DNA from: Diabrotica undecimpunctata
Lineage: Eukaryota; Arthropoda; Insecta; Coleoptera; Chrysomelidae
Assembly (NCBI RefSeq): GCF_040954645.1
Contig: NC_092806.1
Location: 112,513,231-112,577,230, forward strand
Direction of reading: 5' to 3'
DNA length: 64,000 bases
Position numbers and translations under genes: made by a program. Below, one piece after another: positions 48,714 to 60,329 of this stretch. Below the pieces are notes generated by a model. The model ran no database searches, was not told the origin of the DNA, and was given only the letters and a program-made list of their open reading frames with translations. The first letter of the stretch is position 1. Every line of letters begins with the position of its first letter.

Positions 48714-48829
48714 AAATCAAATTCTCAACGTATCCAGAGGTGAAACGTAAATCTTTAAAAATCACAATCAGACAATCTGAACGTTAGCGCCTTGCTTAAG
48801 CTTACTCTTCTACAAGGAGTGGCTGCTCC

Positions 48830-49880
48830 TTTTTCTTTTTGGGAACTTTTGAGGGGGACGAGCAACGTCAGTTACGAGTGAGTAGGATTTTCGAGTGGTA
48901 TGCGGCTATAGAGCGGGAGCTTTGATAGTAGTAGTGTAGAAAAGTAGCGCTATGAGGAGAATAGAATATAGACTAGCCAACCAAGACATGAACTGAAGGT
49001 ATCTCCGGTGTTACTAGCAATTCTAGGAACAGCTCTGAATCAGCGTTTTTAGTGTACAGTTATTTTATCTGCGATATTTAAGGAGGTTATTGCAAGGACG
49101 TCGTAATACTCATCAGGAATTTCGTTACCAGCAAAGTGTAGAAACTTGGCTGGAGGGAATGAAAGTTTCATTTGAGGGAGCCTGGTGAGTATATGCCCTC
49201 GGCGGTGGCAAGGAGTCCTTAGAGTTTGCTTGGCTCTGTTGTTGGAGCTAGCTATTGTGCGAAGGACAATAGCTAGCTTTCTAGCTGAGGGAGCGGACTC
49301 TGTAATGTATTGATGGTAGATTCGCAATTTAGTGAATTAGTGCTGATGGATAGTCCGCACGTTTCCTCATGCACTTTCTGAAGATTTTCCTTTCTGTTAC
49401 CATAATGGCGTTGATTTGGCGATTGTCTACTGACGCGTATACACTTTTGATGTCAATGTCTTAGTTGAGAGTCCTGTTAAAATGAACACCCAAGTAGGAC
49501 ACTAAGTTTCTGAAAGCAAGATTTTCTCCTGGAGTGTTATCACCTGACAATTCTGTTCAACTGGGTTTGTGCTCTTTCGAATACAGACGCATGTCTCAGC
49601 GTCCTATTGTATGTTCCTGCAGAGAGAAGTGCAAGATCGTCAGCGTATAGTAATATTGACTGTGATGTAGTTAACGGGTGGAAGATGTCACTGTTGTAGA
49701 CTGTGTTTATCTGTAGCGGTTCTTATAAAGTTGGTGGTTCAGATCGTCGAATAGTATCGCGTTCTTTTAGATGGTGAGGGTTGTTGATAACGAGCACCGC
49801 GTCTGTTGGTGCGTTGCGTTTCTTGGCACGGTTCCTACGGACAGTGCAGAATTGGTTTCCAGATGGGGATAAAAAGGAGT
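48830..49880 (-). pseudogene. Degraded LINE reverse transcriptase
   Basis: From 49870 downward: NRAKKRNAPTDAVLVINNPH, a degraded gap, ILLYADDLALLSAGTYNRTL (about 49650) with the YADD box intact, SGDNTPGENLAFRNLVSYLG (49530), HFNRTLN-like sequence, AIMVTERKIFRKCMRK (49400), and a 92-codon frame (49327-49049) with no named domain, ending in VTDVARPPQKFPKRK near 48830. The VSYLGVxFxxxLxW pattern points to a Jockey/R1-type LINE. There are many stops. Confidence 0.6.
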
Positions 49881-51590
49881 TTTTCTCTCTATTTATATTT
49901 TCGGAATGTCGGTTTGTACCACTTAATAAATTTTTCTAAACAGAAGCAGGGGTTTTTAAAATTATGAATATTTTCAAACAGTATGGAATCATATTTATAA
50001 CCATTATTTCAATATGGAATGTTCTGTATCTTGGTAGTGTATCCTGCTCTAAAAAATTCCTGCGGTAGAAAATACTAGATCTAATGCATCTTTTATGGAC
50101 AGTTTCACCAATGTATACGTAGTCAAATAAGTATATCACGTAGGCATATGTGGTGGTTGATCTTTGGGAGAAGGTAGAAATTTGAAAACTTTTTGAATGG
50201 TCTTAAAGTGCGACTGCAAAATCCTTTTTTAAAAAGGATGAAAAAGAATGAAACTTTCTATGTCTGTAACAGAAAATATATGGATGGAATATAACAGATA
50301 TCAGAGTTACATGCACGTGGATATGTAGAAGGATTTAGATATAGATGGAAAATATTTTGGATTATGGACTTAGAGTAACCATTTGTGATAACAGTTTCTT
50401 GTAGATAAAAAAGTTGTTCTTTGGGGTTGTCTGGTTTTGAAATATAAACGACTTTATGGATGAGGCAATTAAGATTGCAAAATTTTTTAGGCTGGATGGT
50501 AATGTGATGAAGTATATAAATAAAGATTTCTACAAGTCGGTTTTCTGTACATCAAATGACTCAATCGACCATTCGTCCCATGATAGTTGGAATGTTCGCC
50601 ATTCATGCCACATGATAAAAGTATTATCCAAGTTTCACAAGCATACCTATGGTCTGACCACTTGTAATTTCATTTCACAGCAGGTTCCATGAACTATCAG
50701 CAATAACACGGAAAATTGGGGTTTGAGATACTTGTCTGAGGAAACTGACTGAAAAAAAATCGATTAAAAAAAGTATTGTTCTGCAAACTCGGCCAGATAC
50801 AAAGACTTGTTTTTATTGGTCAGATTATTAGGCAAAACAATGAGAGAATCTTAGATGCGACACAGTGTGAGTTTGCGTAAAACAGTAAGTATAGAACGAA
50901 GTGTCACCAGTTTAAGAATTAAATCGTTTGATAATTATTTTGCGAGACTGTATATTGTGAGTTAACGATATTGACAATAGAACGAAAGTGGACTATTTTT
51001 GCAAATTTTAGAAAGACCCTAAATTTTAAAGCAGTTACAATTTTTAGCAATTACACAATTTTGATATCGTCAGTGAAATTAGATTATTTGATGGAAAAAG
51101 GAGGTTTGCGTTTAATTTTAGGATAGTATTACAATTGATCGTATTGTATGAGCATAATCTATCCTTAATAATTCGTTAACATTCACTATATAGAAAGTGA
51201 TACAATGACAGTTTACCTGTATTCTATCACTGGAAGGACTAGTATCTCAGAAAGCGAACGAAGAATTTTCGTAGAGTTACGAATTCTTCGCGGTAAATAT
51301 GAGAAGTTGGTGATTTGGAGGTTTTAGAAATTTAGCGAATTCAAAACGGATACTATCTACAAAAATTTTAAAAACTGTTCTAAGCTACCTTTTGATAAAT
51401 TATGTAAATCTATGATTCCAATGTTATAATTACTTGTGTTTAATAAAAAATCCCTTCTCTTTAATATGTTACTTCCACATTACAGATTGAACTTGGGAAT
51501 AATAGTTTTCAAATTACCACATATTACAGCACATTATTCTGACAATAAATGCATTATGATGAGCATAAATGCCTATTCTAAATTCATCAA

Positions 51591-51594
<4 letters not shown>
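49881..51594. other. No gene recognised
   Basis: Open frames at 50456-50692 and elsewhere show no known motif. A small hairpin (GAAGAATTTTCG ... CGAATTCTTC, about 51258-51290) is present. Confidence 0.35.

Positions 51595-51663
<69 letters not shown>
51595..51663. repeat. (AT)n microsatellite
   Basis: Pure AT dinucleotide run, about 69 bp. Confidence 0.95.
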
Positions 51664-51664
<1 letters not shown>

Positions 51665-53227
51665 TCCATAAGGAGCAACAACTGTCAAAATCAATAAGCA
51701 GTGAAAAACAATAGGATTGGGTGAAATCCCTTTTACACTGTAACTTTTGAAAAATCTCAGTCAGATAAGAGGAAAAAATAAAAACAAGCTAAGATGTTAA
51801 CTATTCCATATATTAGTGGAAATTCGTTTTCTATTTACAAAACAGCATCAGTCCATACCTGTAAGAACAAAGCTGCTCTTAGAAGCAAAAACAGTTCTGT
51901 TAAATTAAAACGTGAATTCCAAATAAAAAATTGCATCTCACAATAGAGTAAAAAAGAAATAATTAATGAAAAAAGTGACTTACATGTGAAGTAATACAAT
52001 TCCGAAGGTAAACAAAGCAACCAAGTTTTACAAAAAATTGGTCGCAAAATCAAAAATTTACATCGTGTATCCGTATTTGAAAGATTTTTAGTAAAAATAA
52101 CTTAATCACGTTAACCACAAACAAATAGTTAAAAGAAGCACGTATCACATTTAAAGTGTTAAATTAAAAACCAATGTAGTAAAAACACAAAACTTTAAGT
52201 AGTAAATTTCTTAATAAATTATTAGATAAGATTAGAAAAGTAACCAACAAATTGAACAGGTGGGGAGAAATGACAGATGCCGCAAAAATTTAAAATGGGT
52301 AATGTATACAATACCGACACATCACGGTAAATAGATGTAATTATTTAATGTATGGTGAAAAAGTAATTAAAATGCCAAGATGAATTTGAAAATAAGTAGA
52401 GAAACATGGTAGCACGTAGTCCGTCCAGGTTTTCATAAACAATATGGTTATGGATCATTCTTCTGTAATGTTTTCTAAAAATTATATGTAATCAATCTAG
52501 TAATTGTGCAAAATCACGAAGTTGTTTAAGGTTAAAGAATATTTCAAAATTACAAAATAATAAAAAAGCAAATACCCCATTTAACAATTAATTTACTAGT
52601 ATTTTAAGAATTCAATATGTTATTCCTAGAAATATTATTTGTCTGCATACATTGTGCGTATTCTTGTTTTCTTGATTATTTCGATTGAATTGATTGAACT
52701 GCGAGATATAGAGAGCTTTGAATATTCTTTTTAGAATATTTTCTTCAATTTTAACATGTAGATCTAAAGATATTTATCGAGCCAAAAAGTAACTCTAAGC
52801 ATTTTGAATGCATAATTATCCGATTCCATAGTAAATTTTTATCAATTTTATATAATTTTCATTCACACTGATATTGTAACCCTGCTGCTAGTCCAGTGTG
52901 TTTGTTTTGTAATACGTTCAAGAGGCATGAAAAATAAGCACAGTATTTCTTTTTAAAAATAATTCATACAAAAAACTAATACTTAACCAAACCTTAGCAC
53001 AAAGAAGCATTTTTAATCAAATTACGAGTATTATAGTAATAGTTACCCAAAACTTATAACTGTTTGTTGATTGTAATTAACTGTTAAAAAAGATAAACGG
53101 TAAAATAAAATAAGTGAATTCGGTTCTTAAAAAAAAAATTAGAAAAAACCAAAAAAAAACTGCTTTGGCCACCAAATAAAATTTTAAAAATACTAACAAA
53201 AAGACAAAATTCACCCAAAAATTTACC
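51664..53227. other. No gene recognised
   Basis: Very AT-rich. A poly-A-rich patch (53100-53160) precedes the G+C-rich island. No gene was seen. Confidence 0.4.
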
Positions 53228-53575
53228 AAAACACGAAAATCCGGGCACGAAGGGCCCACATCCTCAAGCACCAAGTCGCCGAACGGAGACTAGAGGCCCG
53301 AGCAAGCAATTTCAGTTCGATGATACGTCCCTAGAGAGAGCAGGAAAAGAGCGCCTCTCGCTAGCCTGCATTGGTCGGGTTTGGATATTGTGTTGGAGTT
53401 CTTTTACCCAGGACTTCCACACGAAAAGCTTTGGCTGATAGTGAGCCCTATCGTGCATCAGAGTGCTATAGGAGAGAAAGGGACGGTCTGGAGCATTGGG
53501 GGAGTGCGGTGGAGGGATTCCAGATTACGCAAATCAATGAAACTCACTCCAATGACACCCAAATGTCATTCTAAG
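53228..53575 (+). other. G+C-rich island of unknown origin
   Basis: Abruptly G+C-richer than its surroundings. Readable plus-strand stretches (VAERRLEARASNFSSM near 53270, then RKALADSEPYRASECYRR and DGLEHWGSAVEGFQI) change frame once. Overlapping open frames 53371-53574 and 53381-53605 exist. It resembles the gag-leader or LTR of a retroelement in composition, but no LTR partner or PBS was found. Confidence 0.35.
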
Positions 53576-54780
53576 GAGTATGCAAGTCTCTCTGACTGGG
53601 TTTAATCAAATTGCTTGCTTGCTTTAGATCTTTTGTGTTTAATAATAAAACCATTACTGCTTCTATCTAGTTGTTGTATCTGTTGTAGCGTATTTTTAAT
53701 ACTTCAATATCTCCACGATTGTGGCATATTTTCCTGATTACTTGATATTCTTGATTTTTTTTAGGTCTTTTTAATTTCAAATTTATTCATTTCTGTGCTG
53801 TCCTGAAGACCAGAGTTGAAATTTTTATTTTAAATTGTGTAAAAATTTCCTGTATTGGTTTTTGTTTAAAATCATAGATCATAGTCGTCGTAGTCATTAA
53901 CATCTTAGCAGGTGGTTCATAATTCGTGGTCTGCCTCAGTATACTGTTTGTTGAGAAGCTTTTTTTTAATGTCTGCCCATTGCTGTGGAGATCTGCCGCG
54001 CTGACGTTGAGGTCTAAGGCCTCTCTTAGACCAACAACCGCACCATTATGTGATCGCTTCGATAGATATGACCAAAGAACTTTAAAATTCTAGAGTAAAT
54101 AGTACTAGAAAGACGCTGATTTGGTTTAATTTGATCTAGATGTTTTCATCTAGTTTAATTTCACTTCATTTCAATTTTCTAGTTTAATTTCACAATAGTG
54201 TGCCGTCCATGGAATTCAAAGCAGTTGTCTAAAACATTTCAAGAGCGTCTGCGCGTCATCTATCTGATTCATTGACTGTTTAGAATCATATTATATGCGA
54301 GAGTAATATTCCTGTGGTATTTGTATAATTTATTCTATACGATCTATTTTTGGTAAAGATGTTCTTATTTCGCTGTGTTACTTATTATACAGTTTTTCTG
54401 TCGGTTGTCTTTTTGTTTGTTCTAGGAGAGATTTTATTTTATTAATTAAGGTTTTGTGTCATGAGATATGTAAAACTGCTTTTTGGTTTTTTGAACGATA
54501 TTTCGTTATTTATAACATTTCCGTATATTTTTGCTCGTCTGTATGCTGTTAGTTCTGCCAGCCCGATGATATCATACTGTAAATAAATAATTCGTCTTTT
54601 AGTTTATTAACTTATCATCAATGTATTTTCGTTCATGAATCTTATATAGAAGATGGATTGCTAATCCGAACAGGATCATAACTTAGAATAGTACAATTAC
54701 TTTAAAAAGTAATCATTTTAGCTACTTACATATCTAGTATCGGCATTGTGAGCATAATCATAACCATAACCAAACAAACT
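53576..54780. other. No gene recognised
   Basis: AT-rich; nothing assignable. Confidence 0.4.
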
Positions 54781-54789
54781 CCACTATTT

Positions 54790-56938
54790 CCCACATGCAG
54801 AGAAAGGCATAGAAAAAATTGTTGAACGATGTAAACATGAAAGTCATAAGTATCAAGCGCAATTCAGAGACAAAAAGCAATTTCAAAAAATCACGACGGC
54901 AGCAAAAAGGTACAAACTGTGAATGAAGTGTGAATAATTCGCCTCAAAAATGGGATTTACAGGATTTTAGGTCTACAAAAGGAATTATGGTGCTTTATAA
55001 GAGGTTTAACAATGGAGATAAAGGCACTAGTAGACTCGAAACGCATAGAAAAAGATACATAGATTAGCTATCTAAAGAAGTTATATACAGAGAAAAAACA
55101 AATGACGTAGAACTGGAGATACCAGAAATTACCGCAAACGTAAAGAAATTAAATAAAAACACAGGAAGTTCAAAAAACTCTTAAAAAGCTGAAGACCAGA
55201 AATATTACAGGTGAAGACAGAATACCAAACTAACTACTGAAATATTGTGGGGCAATAACAGAACATATGACAGCATTAATTAATATAATTATAAAACATA
55301 ATAAAATGTCGGAAGAATGGAGAACTAATCGTACTATTTAAAAGCGGGATAAAAACTACAGAGTATAATAGATCAGCATTTCTGTGTCTAATTTACTTAA
55401 AGAAAGCTTTTGACAAAGTAAGGCTCAAAGATGTGATCCATCCTCTATACAATATGGAAGTTTCTTTAAATATCATAAATGCTATTGAAAACATTTACAA
55501 AAACAACAAAATGGACTAGGTATGGACTAAATGAACAACTTACAAAACCTATAAACATAGGCAACAGAATAAGACTCCTTAAGCCCTATGGTCTTCAATC
55601 TAATCCTAAATGAAGTCAAAAGTGTCAACAAAAGACCAGGATACAGAATGGAAACAAAAAAATAAAAATGCTTCTGTTGAAGAAATATTGATAGCCCCAG
55701 ATGAAGATAGTCTACAAAGACTAGTTCACAGATTTACCATGAGAGCCAAAAAATTTAAAATGACTACCTCAACTCAGAAAACCAAAACACTAGTAATCAG
55801 CAACAAAACCAAACAGATGGGATCTAGAAAAAAAGCTAATGTAAGCTAAGCTGATCAATATTAAACAAGTAATGGAATTAAAATACCTTGGAATTAGGTA
55901 GAGGTTTCCTGGTTTCCTGAAGAGGAAAATGAAAGTACAAAAAGCTGAGACTGGCAGGATGCCTTAATAACACTATATGGCGAAACAGACACATTAACAC
56001 TGAGATAAAATCAAGAATTTATAATGTCAGTGTAAGACCAACAATGACCTATGATCCAGAAACAAGACCTTCTTCTTCAAGTGCCATCTTCGCGGCGGAG
56101 GTCGGCAATCATCACAGCTATTCGGACTTTTGAGACGGCTGCTCTGAAAAGTTCATTTGATGTACATCCGTACCACTCTCTCAGGTTGCGCAGTCATGAC
56201 ATTCTACGCCTCCCTATGCTTCTCTTTCCTTGGATCTTTCCCTGCATAATCAGTTGGAGCAAGGTGTATTTCTCTCCACGTGTAATATGTCCGAGATATT
56301 CTAAGTTTCTTGTTTTTATTGAATTTAAAATTTCCATTGCTTTGTTCATCCTTCCGAGAACCTCTTTGTTTGTGACGTTCTGTCCATGATATTTTCCGAA
56401 TTCTTCTGTACACCCACAGCTCAAATGATTCCAGTTTTTTCATTGATGTCGCATTCAAGGTCCAAGATTCCATTCCATAAAATAAAGTCGAAAAAACATA
56501 GCACCTCGCCAACCTAACTCTTAGTTCCAGTTTTAAATCCCTGGTACATAGAACTCTTCTCATTTTGTTGAAATTTGCTCTAGCCTTTTCTATTCTTATT
56601 TTTAGAAACAAGACCCGACAGAGCCAAACACAGAGACTCAAATAACAGAGATGAGAGTACTGAGGAGATTTAAAGGAAATAGGCTAAGAGATCGAGAGGA
56701 TAAAAGAAAATGTAAGGTACAGTGTATAAACGAGTGGATAATAAAGAGAAAAAGAATAAAATAATAACATAAGCAGAATGGGAAGACTTGTGTGGTCAAA
56801 ATAGCAAGAGATAAATCACCAGCATGCAGAACTACCGGATGACAGTGCAAAAGACGGAGTGAGAGTCTTCCATAGAGTTATCAATCTACCAATGAATAAA
56901 CAGAAATGCTTATAAAGAGAAAGAAGAAGAAGAAGAAA
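54790..56938 (+). mobile_element. LINE of the 29.5-33.7 kb host family, also invaded
   Basis: Reading: linker pieces (KTRNITGEDRIPN, 55195), FLCLIYLKKAFDKVRLKDVI (55385), VSLNIINAIENIYKNNKMD (55470), EEILIAPDEDSLQRLVHRF (55690; the YADD box ahead of it is destroyed), QKTKTLVISNK. The inserted LINE (56070-56603) follows. It resumes as RPDRAKTQ-like, MRVLRRFKGNRLRDRED (56655) and CKVQCINEWIIKRKR (56715), ending near a stop and an AAG-rich tail (56915-56938). Stops are frequent. Motif by motif it parallels 29516-33710. Confidence 0.75.
56070..56603 (-). mobile_element. 5'-truncated LINE inserted antisense, 12-bp TSD
   Basis: AGAAACAAGACC at 56058-56069 and 56604-56615 borders it. Minus-strand reading: RLARCYVFSTLFYGMESWTL (56500), KKLESFELWVYRRIRKISWT, LEYLGHITRGEKYTLLQLIM (56290), RRMS...and an AAG tail at the left edge (complement of 56070-56078). 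It belongs to the same AAG-tailed LINE group as 29727-30244. Only the region after the RT is present. Confidence 0.9.
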
Positions 56939-57960
56939 CATAGGATTTTAAAAACTTAGTCGTTGCAACGCGTGATAGCACCGCTTTAATAATGATTATG
57001 AGTTTTTTATGAACTAGTAAATAAATTACAATTTCGAATACCAATACTTTAATTCCTCTCTATATGTTTAGTATGTGCCTGGTAACAAATGTTTGTGACA
57101 CTATTGATGAACTAACCTGATATTGTTTAATGGAAATCTCAGATATTTTATCATTTTTAAAGAGAAGTACTACATTTTGCTTTCATGTTAGTAGTTACAA
57201 ACGCACTGGACTATAATATATACTTTTTAAAGCCTCTATAATATTAATATAATATTTTCCTAACGAAGTATATACATTAGTTTTTATGTATATATAGCTA
57301 ATAATTACAAAAATGGAAGATTCTGGTTAAAAGACAAATGTGTTGCGACAATTTCTGTAAATAAGTGAGTTAAAGTTAAATGATCCTTAAACTATTGCTC
57401 CCTAAATATAAAAAGTTAGTTCTTGAGCAATCTGAAATTAACTTATATCTAAAGTATCGGTTAAATATTTAAGGATATTGCTATGGTGTATAATATAGAA
57501 ATGATACCAAAATCCATGCTTTTTTAAAAGAGTAAATGACATATTTATAGTTCTATAAAGACCTGGTAATTGTTCCTTTAGTTTTTCTAAATAAATATTG
57601 TATGCTATGAGAAAAATCACTGGTTAGTTCCTAACATATCGAAGAATAAAGTCGCAAAAATAGCAAAAAATAGCCGATTTATTGAAATGTCCAACATCAA
57701 TTTTTGTTAAAAAATATATTTTCTGGTCATTTTTATGACAATAATACGAATCGATTAAAACTATTGTGACCAGGTTTTTGGGTAAAAAGATATTTATTGA
57801 TCATCAGATCATCAAATTGATCATCAAATTGATCGGACACAAAAAGGAGGTGGTTCGACATACGAGCTAGCGAAGCGAGTAATATTATTTTGGTACGTAA
57901 CTAGGTAAAATTAAATTTGCATACATAGGTTAGGCTAGACTTGGTCAGGATTAACTAGGT
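56939..57960. other. No gene recognised
   Basis: AT-rich; a few TTAGGTTAG-like words near 57925-57970 are too few to be telomeric repeat. Confidence 0.4.
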
Positions 57961-57973
57961 TATGCAAGGTTAG

Positions 57974-59094
57974 AATTGTGAATTGTGATATATACGTATG
58001 CTTTATAGATTACCAGAAGGCATTTGACAGAGTAAAACATGACAAATTAATGACTCTAATGCAAGAAATTGGAATTGACAACAAAGATCTTAGAATTATC
58101 AGAAACATTTACTACAATCAAACGGCCAAAATCAAAATAGAAGACCAGTTAACTGATAAAATTGCAATAGAACGTGGAGTACGACAGGGCTGTATTTTGT
58201 CTCCATTGTTGTTCAATATTTATTCTGAATGGGTATTTAAGGAAGCTTTAGACGGTTGTGCGAAAGGAATACTAATAAACGGTGAATGGTTGAATAACAT
58301 TAGATATGCAGATGACACTATAGTTTTTGCCGATAATCTGAATGACTTACAGATATTAACAAATCGCATAACAGAAGTCAGCAACAGATACGGACTAGCT
58401 CTTAACATAAAGAAAACCAAATTTATGACAATTAGTAAAAAACCAATACTAAACGCTCAACTTACAATCAACCAACAGAATATCGAAAGAGTCGAGCAAT
58501 ATACATATCTAGGCACCAATTTAAATAGCCAATGGGACCACTCAACAGAAATTAAACAGCGAATAATAAAAGCAAAAGCAGCATTCGTTAGAATGAGAAC
58601 TATTTTCAACAGTCGAGACATATCATTAAAAACAAAATGCCGTCTATTGAACTGCTACATATTCACAGTTCTGCTCTACGGAATGGAAGCATGGACACTG
58701 ACTGTTGCATCTATGAATCGGCTCGAAGCTTTCGAAATGTGGTGTTATAGGCGCATCTTACGTATATCCTGGGTTGACAGAGTTACTAATGTGGAGGTCC
58801 TGCGTAGAATGGGGAAAGAATGTGAAATTCTCATGACCGTCAAAACTAAAAAGTTGGAATATCTAGGTCATGTAATGAGAAACCAAGAACGTTACGGCCT
58901 TCTCCAGCTGATTCTCCAAGGGAAAGTAAATGGTAAGAGAGGACCGGGAAGAAGACGCATTTCCTGGCTTCAAAATTTGCGAAAGTGGTATAACACGACT
59001 ACCACTGAACTGTTCCGCGCTGCAATAAGCAAAGTGAAGATAGCCGTGATGATCGCCAACGTCCGGAACGGATAGGCACTTTAAGAAGAAGAAG
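57974..59094 (+). mobile_element. Young 5'-truncated LINE, 12-bp TSD
   Basis: Flanked by ATGCAAGGTTAG (57962-57973) and ATGCAAAGTTAG (59095-59106), one difference. It ends in an AAG tail (59082-59094). It carries a single 365-codon frame with no stop. This is the best preserved retroelement in the window. Confidence 0.93.
57978..59075 (+). CDS. LINE reverse transcriptase, C-terminal 365 residues
   Basis: Residues 7-30 give VCFIDYQKAFDRVKHDKLMT (first catalytic Asp region), then RGVRQGCILSPLLFNIYSEW (about 70-88), NIRYADDTIVFADNLNDLQI (about 108-127, catalytic Asp pair), LNIKKTKFMTISKKP, VEQYTYLGTNLNSQWDHSTE, LLNCYIFTVLLYGMEAWTLT, MWCYRRILRISWVDRVTNVE, LEYLGHVMRNQERYGLLQLI, GKRGPGRRRISWLQNLRKWY and a terminal VKIAVMIANVRNG. 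The start is only the first ATG after truncation; the element lacks the endonuclease and the RT N terminus. It represents the consensus for the AAG-tailed copies elsewhere in the window. Confidence 0.9.
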   Translation: MNCDIYVCFIDYQKAFDRVKHDKLMTLMQEIGIDNKDLRIIRNIYYNQTAKIKIEDQLTDKIAIERGVRQGCILSPLLFNIYSEWVFKEALDGCAKGILINGEWLNNIRYADDTIVFADNLNDLQILTNRITEVSNRYGLALNIKKTKFMTISKKPILNAQLTINQQNIERVEQYTYLGTNLNSQWDHSTEIKQRIIKAKAAFVRMRTIFNSRDISLKTKCRLLNCYIFTVLLYGMEAWTLTVASMNRLEAFEMWCYRRILRISWVDRVTNVEVLRRMGKECEILMTVKTKKLEYLGHVMRNQERYGLLQLILQGKVNGKRGPGRRRISWLQNLRKWYNTTTTELFRAAISKVKIAVMIANVRNG

Positions 59095-59114
59095 ATGCAA
59101 AGTTAGCTTAGGTT

Positions 59115-59409
59115 CATAGACATATAATACATAGACAGCGTACTGCGATCTAAACCCGTTCCTCCAGTGCGACAGAGAAAAAAGATATGAGTAGTCCTTG
59201 CACCTCCTTTTAGTGGACGGGTTTATCGACCACGTGACTTTCTCACTGGAGATTGTTTGGTAATGGGAAGGTCACATGGTTGATAAACCCATTAGAAAGA
59301 TATGCAAGAACTGCTTGTATATTTTTTCTATGAATATTTTTTTCTCGCACTGGGAGAATGGGTTTAGATAGTAGATAGTAGCGCGCTGTCTAACTATCAT
59401 ATGTCTATG
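59115..59409. mobile_element. MITE, 295 bp, with about 60-bp TIRs and 8-bp TSD
   Basis: The left end CATAGACATATAATACATAG and right end are inverted copies, the match running through ATCTAAACCC and CCAGTGCGA with gaps. CTTAGGTT (59107-59114) and CTTAGATT (59410-59417) form an 8-bp TSD with one difference, as in hAT-type elements. An inner inverted pair (GGGTTTATCGACCACGTGAC near 59219 with its partner near 59270-59293) makes the whole unit foldable. It is non-coding. Confidence 0.85.
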
Positions 59410-59417
59410 CTTAGATT

Positions 59418-59700
59418 AGTTTTGATTAGGATAGGTTAGAAAAAAAGGAATTCATCATCTCTACTTATCTCAAACCCAATTTGTACTTGATTTTTATGTT
59501 CACCCACTCCGCAAATCAGACAGCATTTAAAGTTTAAGGGGTCCCTTTGATTAATATTTCGGAATCTAGAAACCAGATCACAAAAAAGGCTGGTAGAGTC
59601 GTAATCAGCGTCGTCAAATTGGCCAGAAAATATAATTTTTAAGCAAAAATTGCATAAATACATAATTAAACAAGCAAAAAAAGGTAAATACATACATGCG

Positions 59701-59704
<4 letters not shown>
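59418..59704 (-). other. Unassigned stretch with a partial open frame
   Basis: A minus-strand frame reads DLVSRFRNINQRDPLNFKCC and CGVGEHKNQVQIG before running into the AT tract; unrecognised and probably chance. Confidence 0.25.

Positions 59705-59775
<71 letters not shown>
59705..59775. repeat. (AT)n microsatellite
   Basis: Pure AT dinucleotide run. Confidence 0.95.
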
Positions 59776-59779
<4 letters not shown>

Positions 59780-60329
59780 ATTTATAGACATTCACCAGGT
59801 CGTCTTCCTTGGTTTATGTATTCCTTGATGTGTTTATAATAACGATGATAGTCTCAAATTTTGTCTAAATGTAGGTAATACTATAGTACCTGTTAATATA
59901 TAGAATAGATACTCAAAACTATTTTATTGATTTGACTGTCTGACAATTCTGACAAATATCTTTTTTGGGACAGTGTGAAACTTGTAAATGGAAAATAAAA
60001 TGACAATAATATAATTTGCATTACAGAGATTTTTCTTCCCGTGTCTTACTTTTCGCCTCTTCGCTAATAGTATCATTTTTTTTTGTGACATGAAAAACAC
60101 CGGCAAGCACATCCAGCACACCTAAAATATTGTTTAAATAGAGTGGAAGGGACGATAGGGCATACATTGGACCTAGATATGGCCGCCGAACAATTTTAAG
60201 AGGTTGACATGTCAGCGTTTGAAGACAACTGTCTGGAAATAGTGAGGAATTCCAACAGAAAAGTTCCCTGGTGAAATGACAACTTTGCAAATCAAAGGAC
60301 AAAAGTTAGACGAAAATTTACTTTCGATA
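59776..60329. other. No gene recognised
   Basis: Minus-strand frames (59924-60121, 60021-60302) have no known motif. Confidence 0.35.

Noticed and set aside
50456..50692. 78-codon plus frame
   Set aside because: No recognisable motif, no homologous copy in the window, composition as in surrounding DNA.
56051..56389. 112-codon plus frame
   Set aside because: Opposite strand of the inserted antisense LINE; the coding motifs are on the minus strand.
57925..57973. TTAGG-like words suggesting telomeric repeat
   Set aside because: Only a few irregular words; no tandem array.
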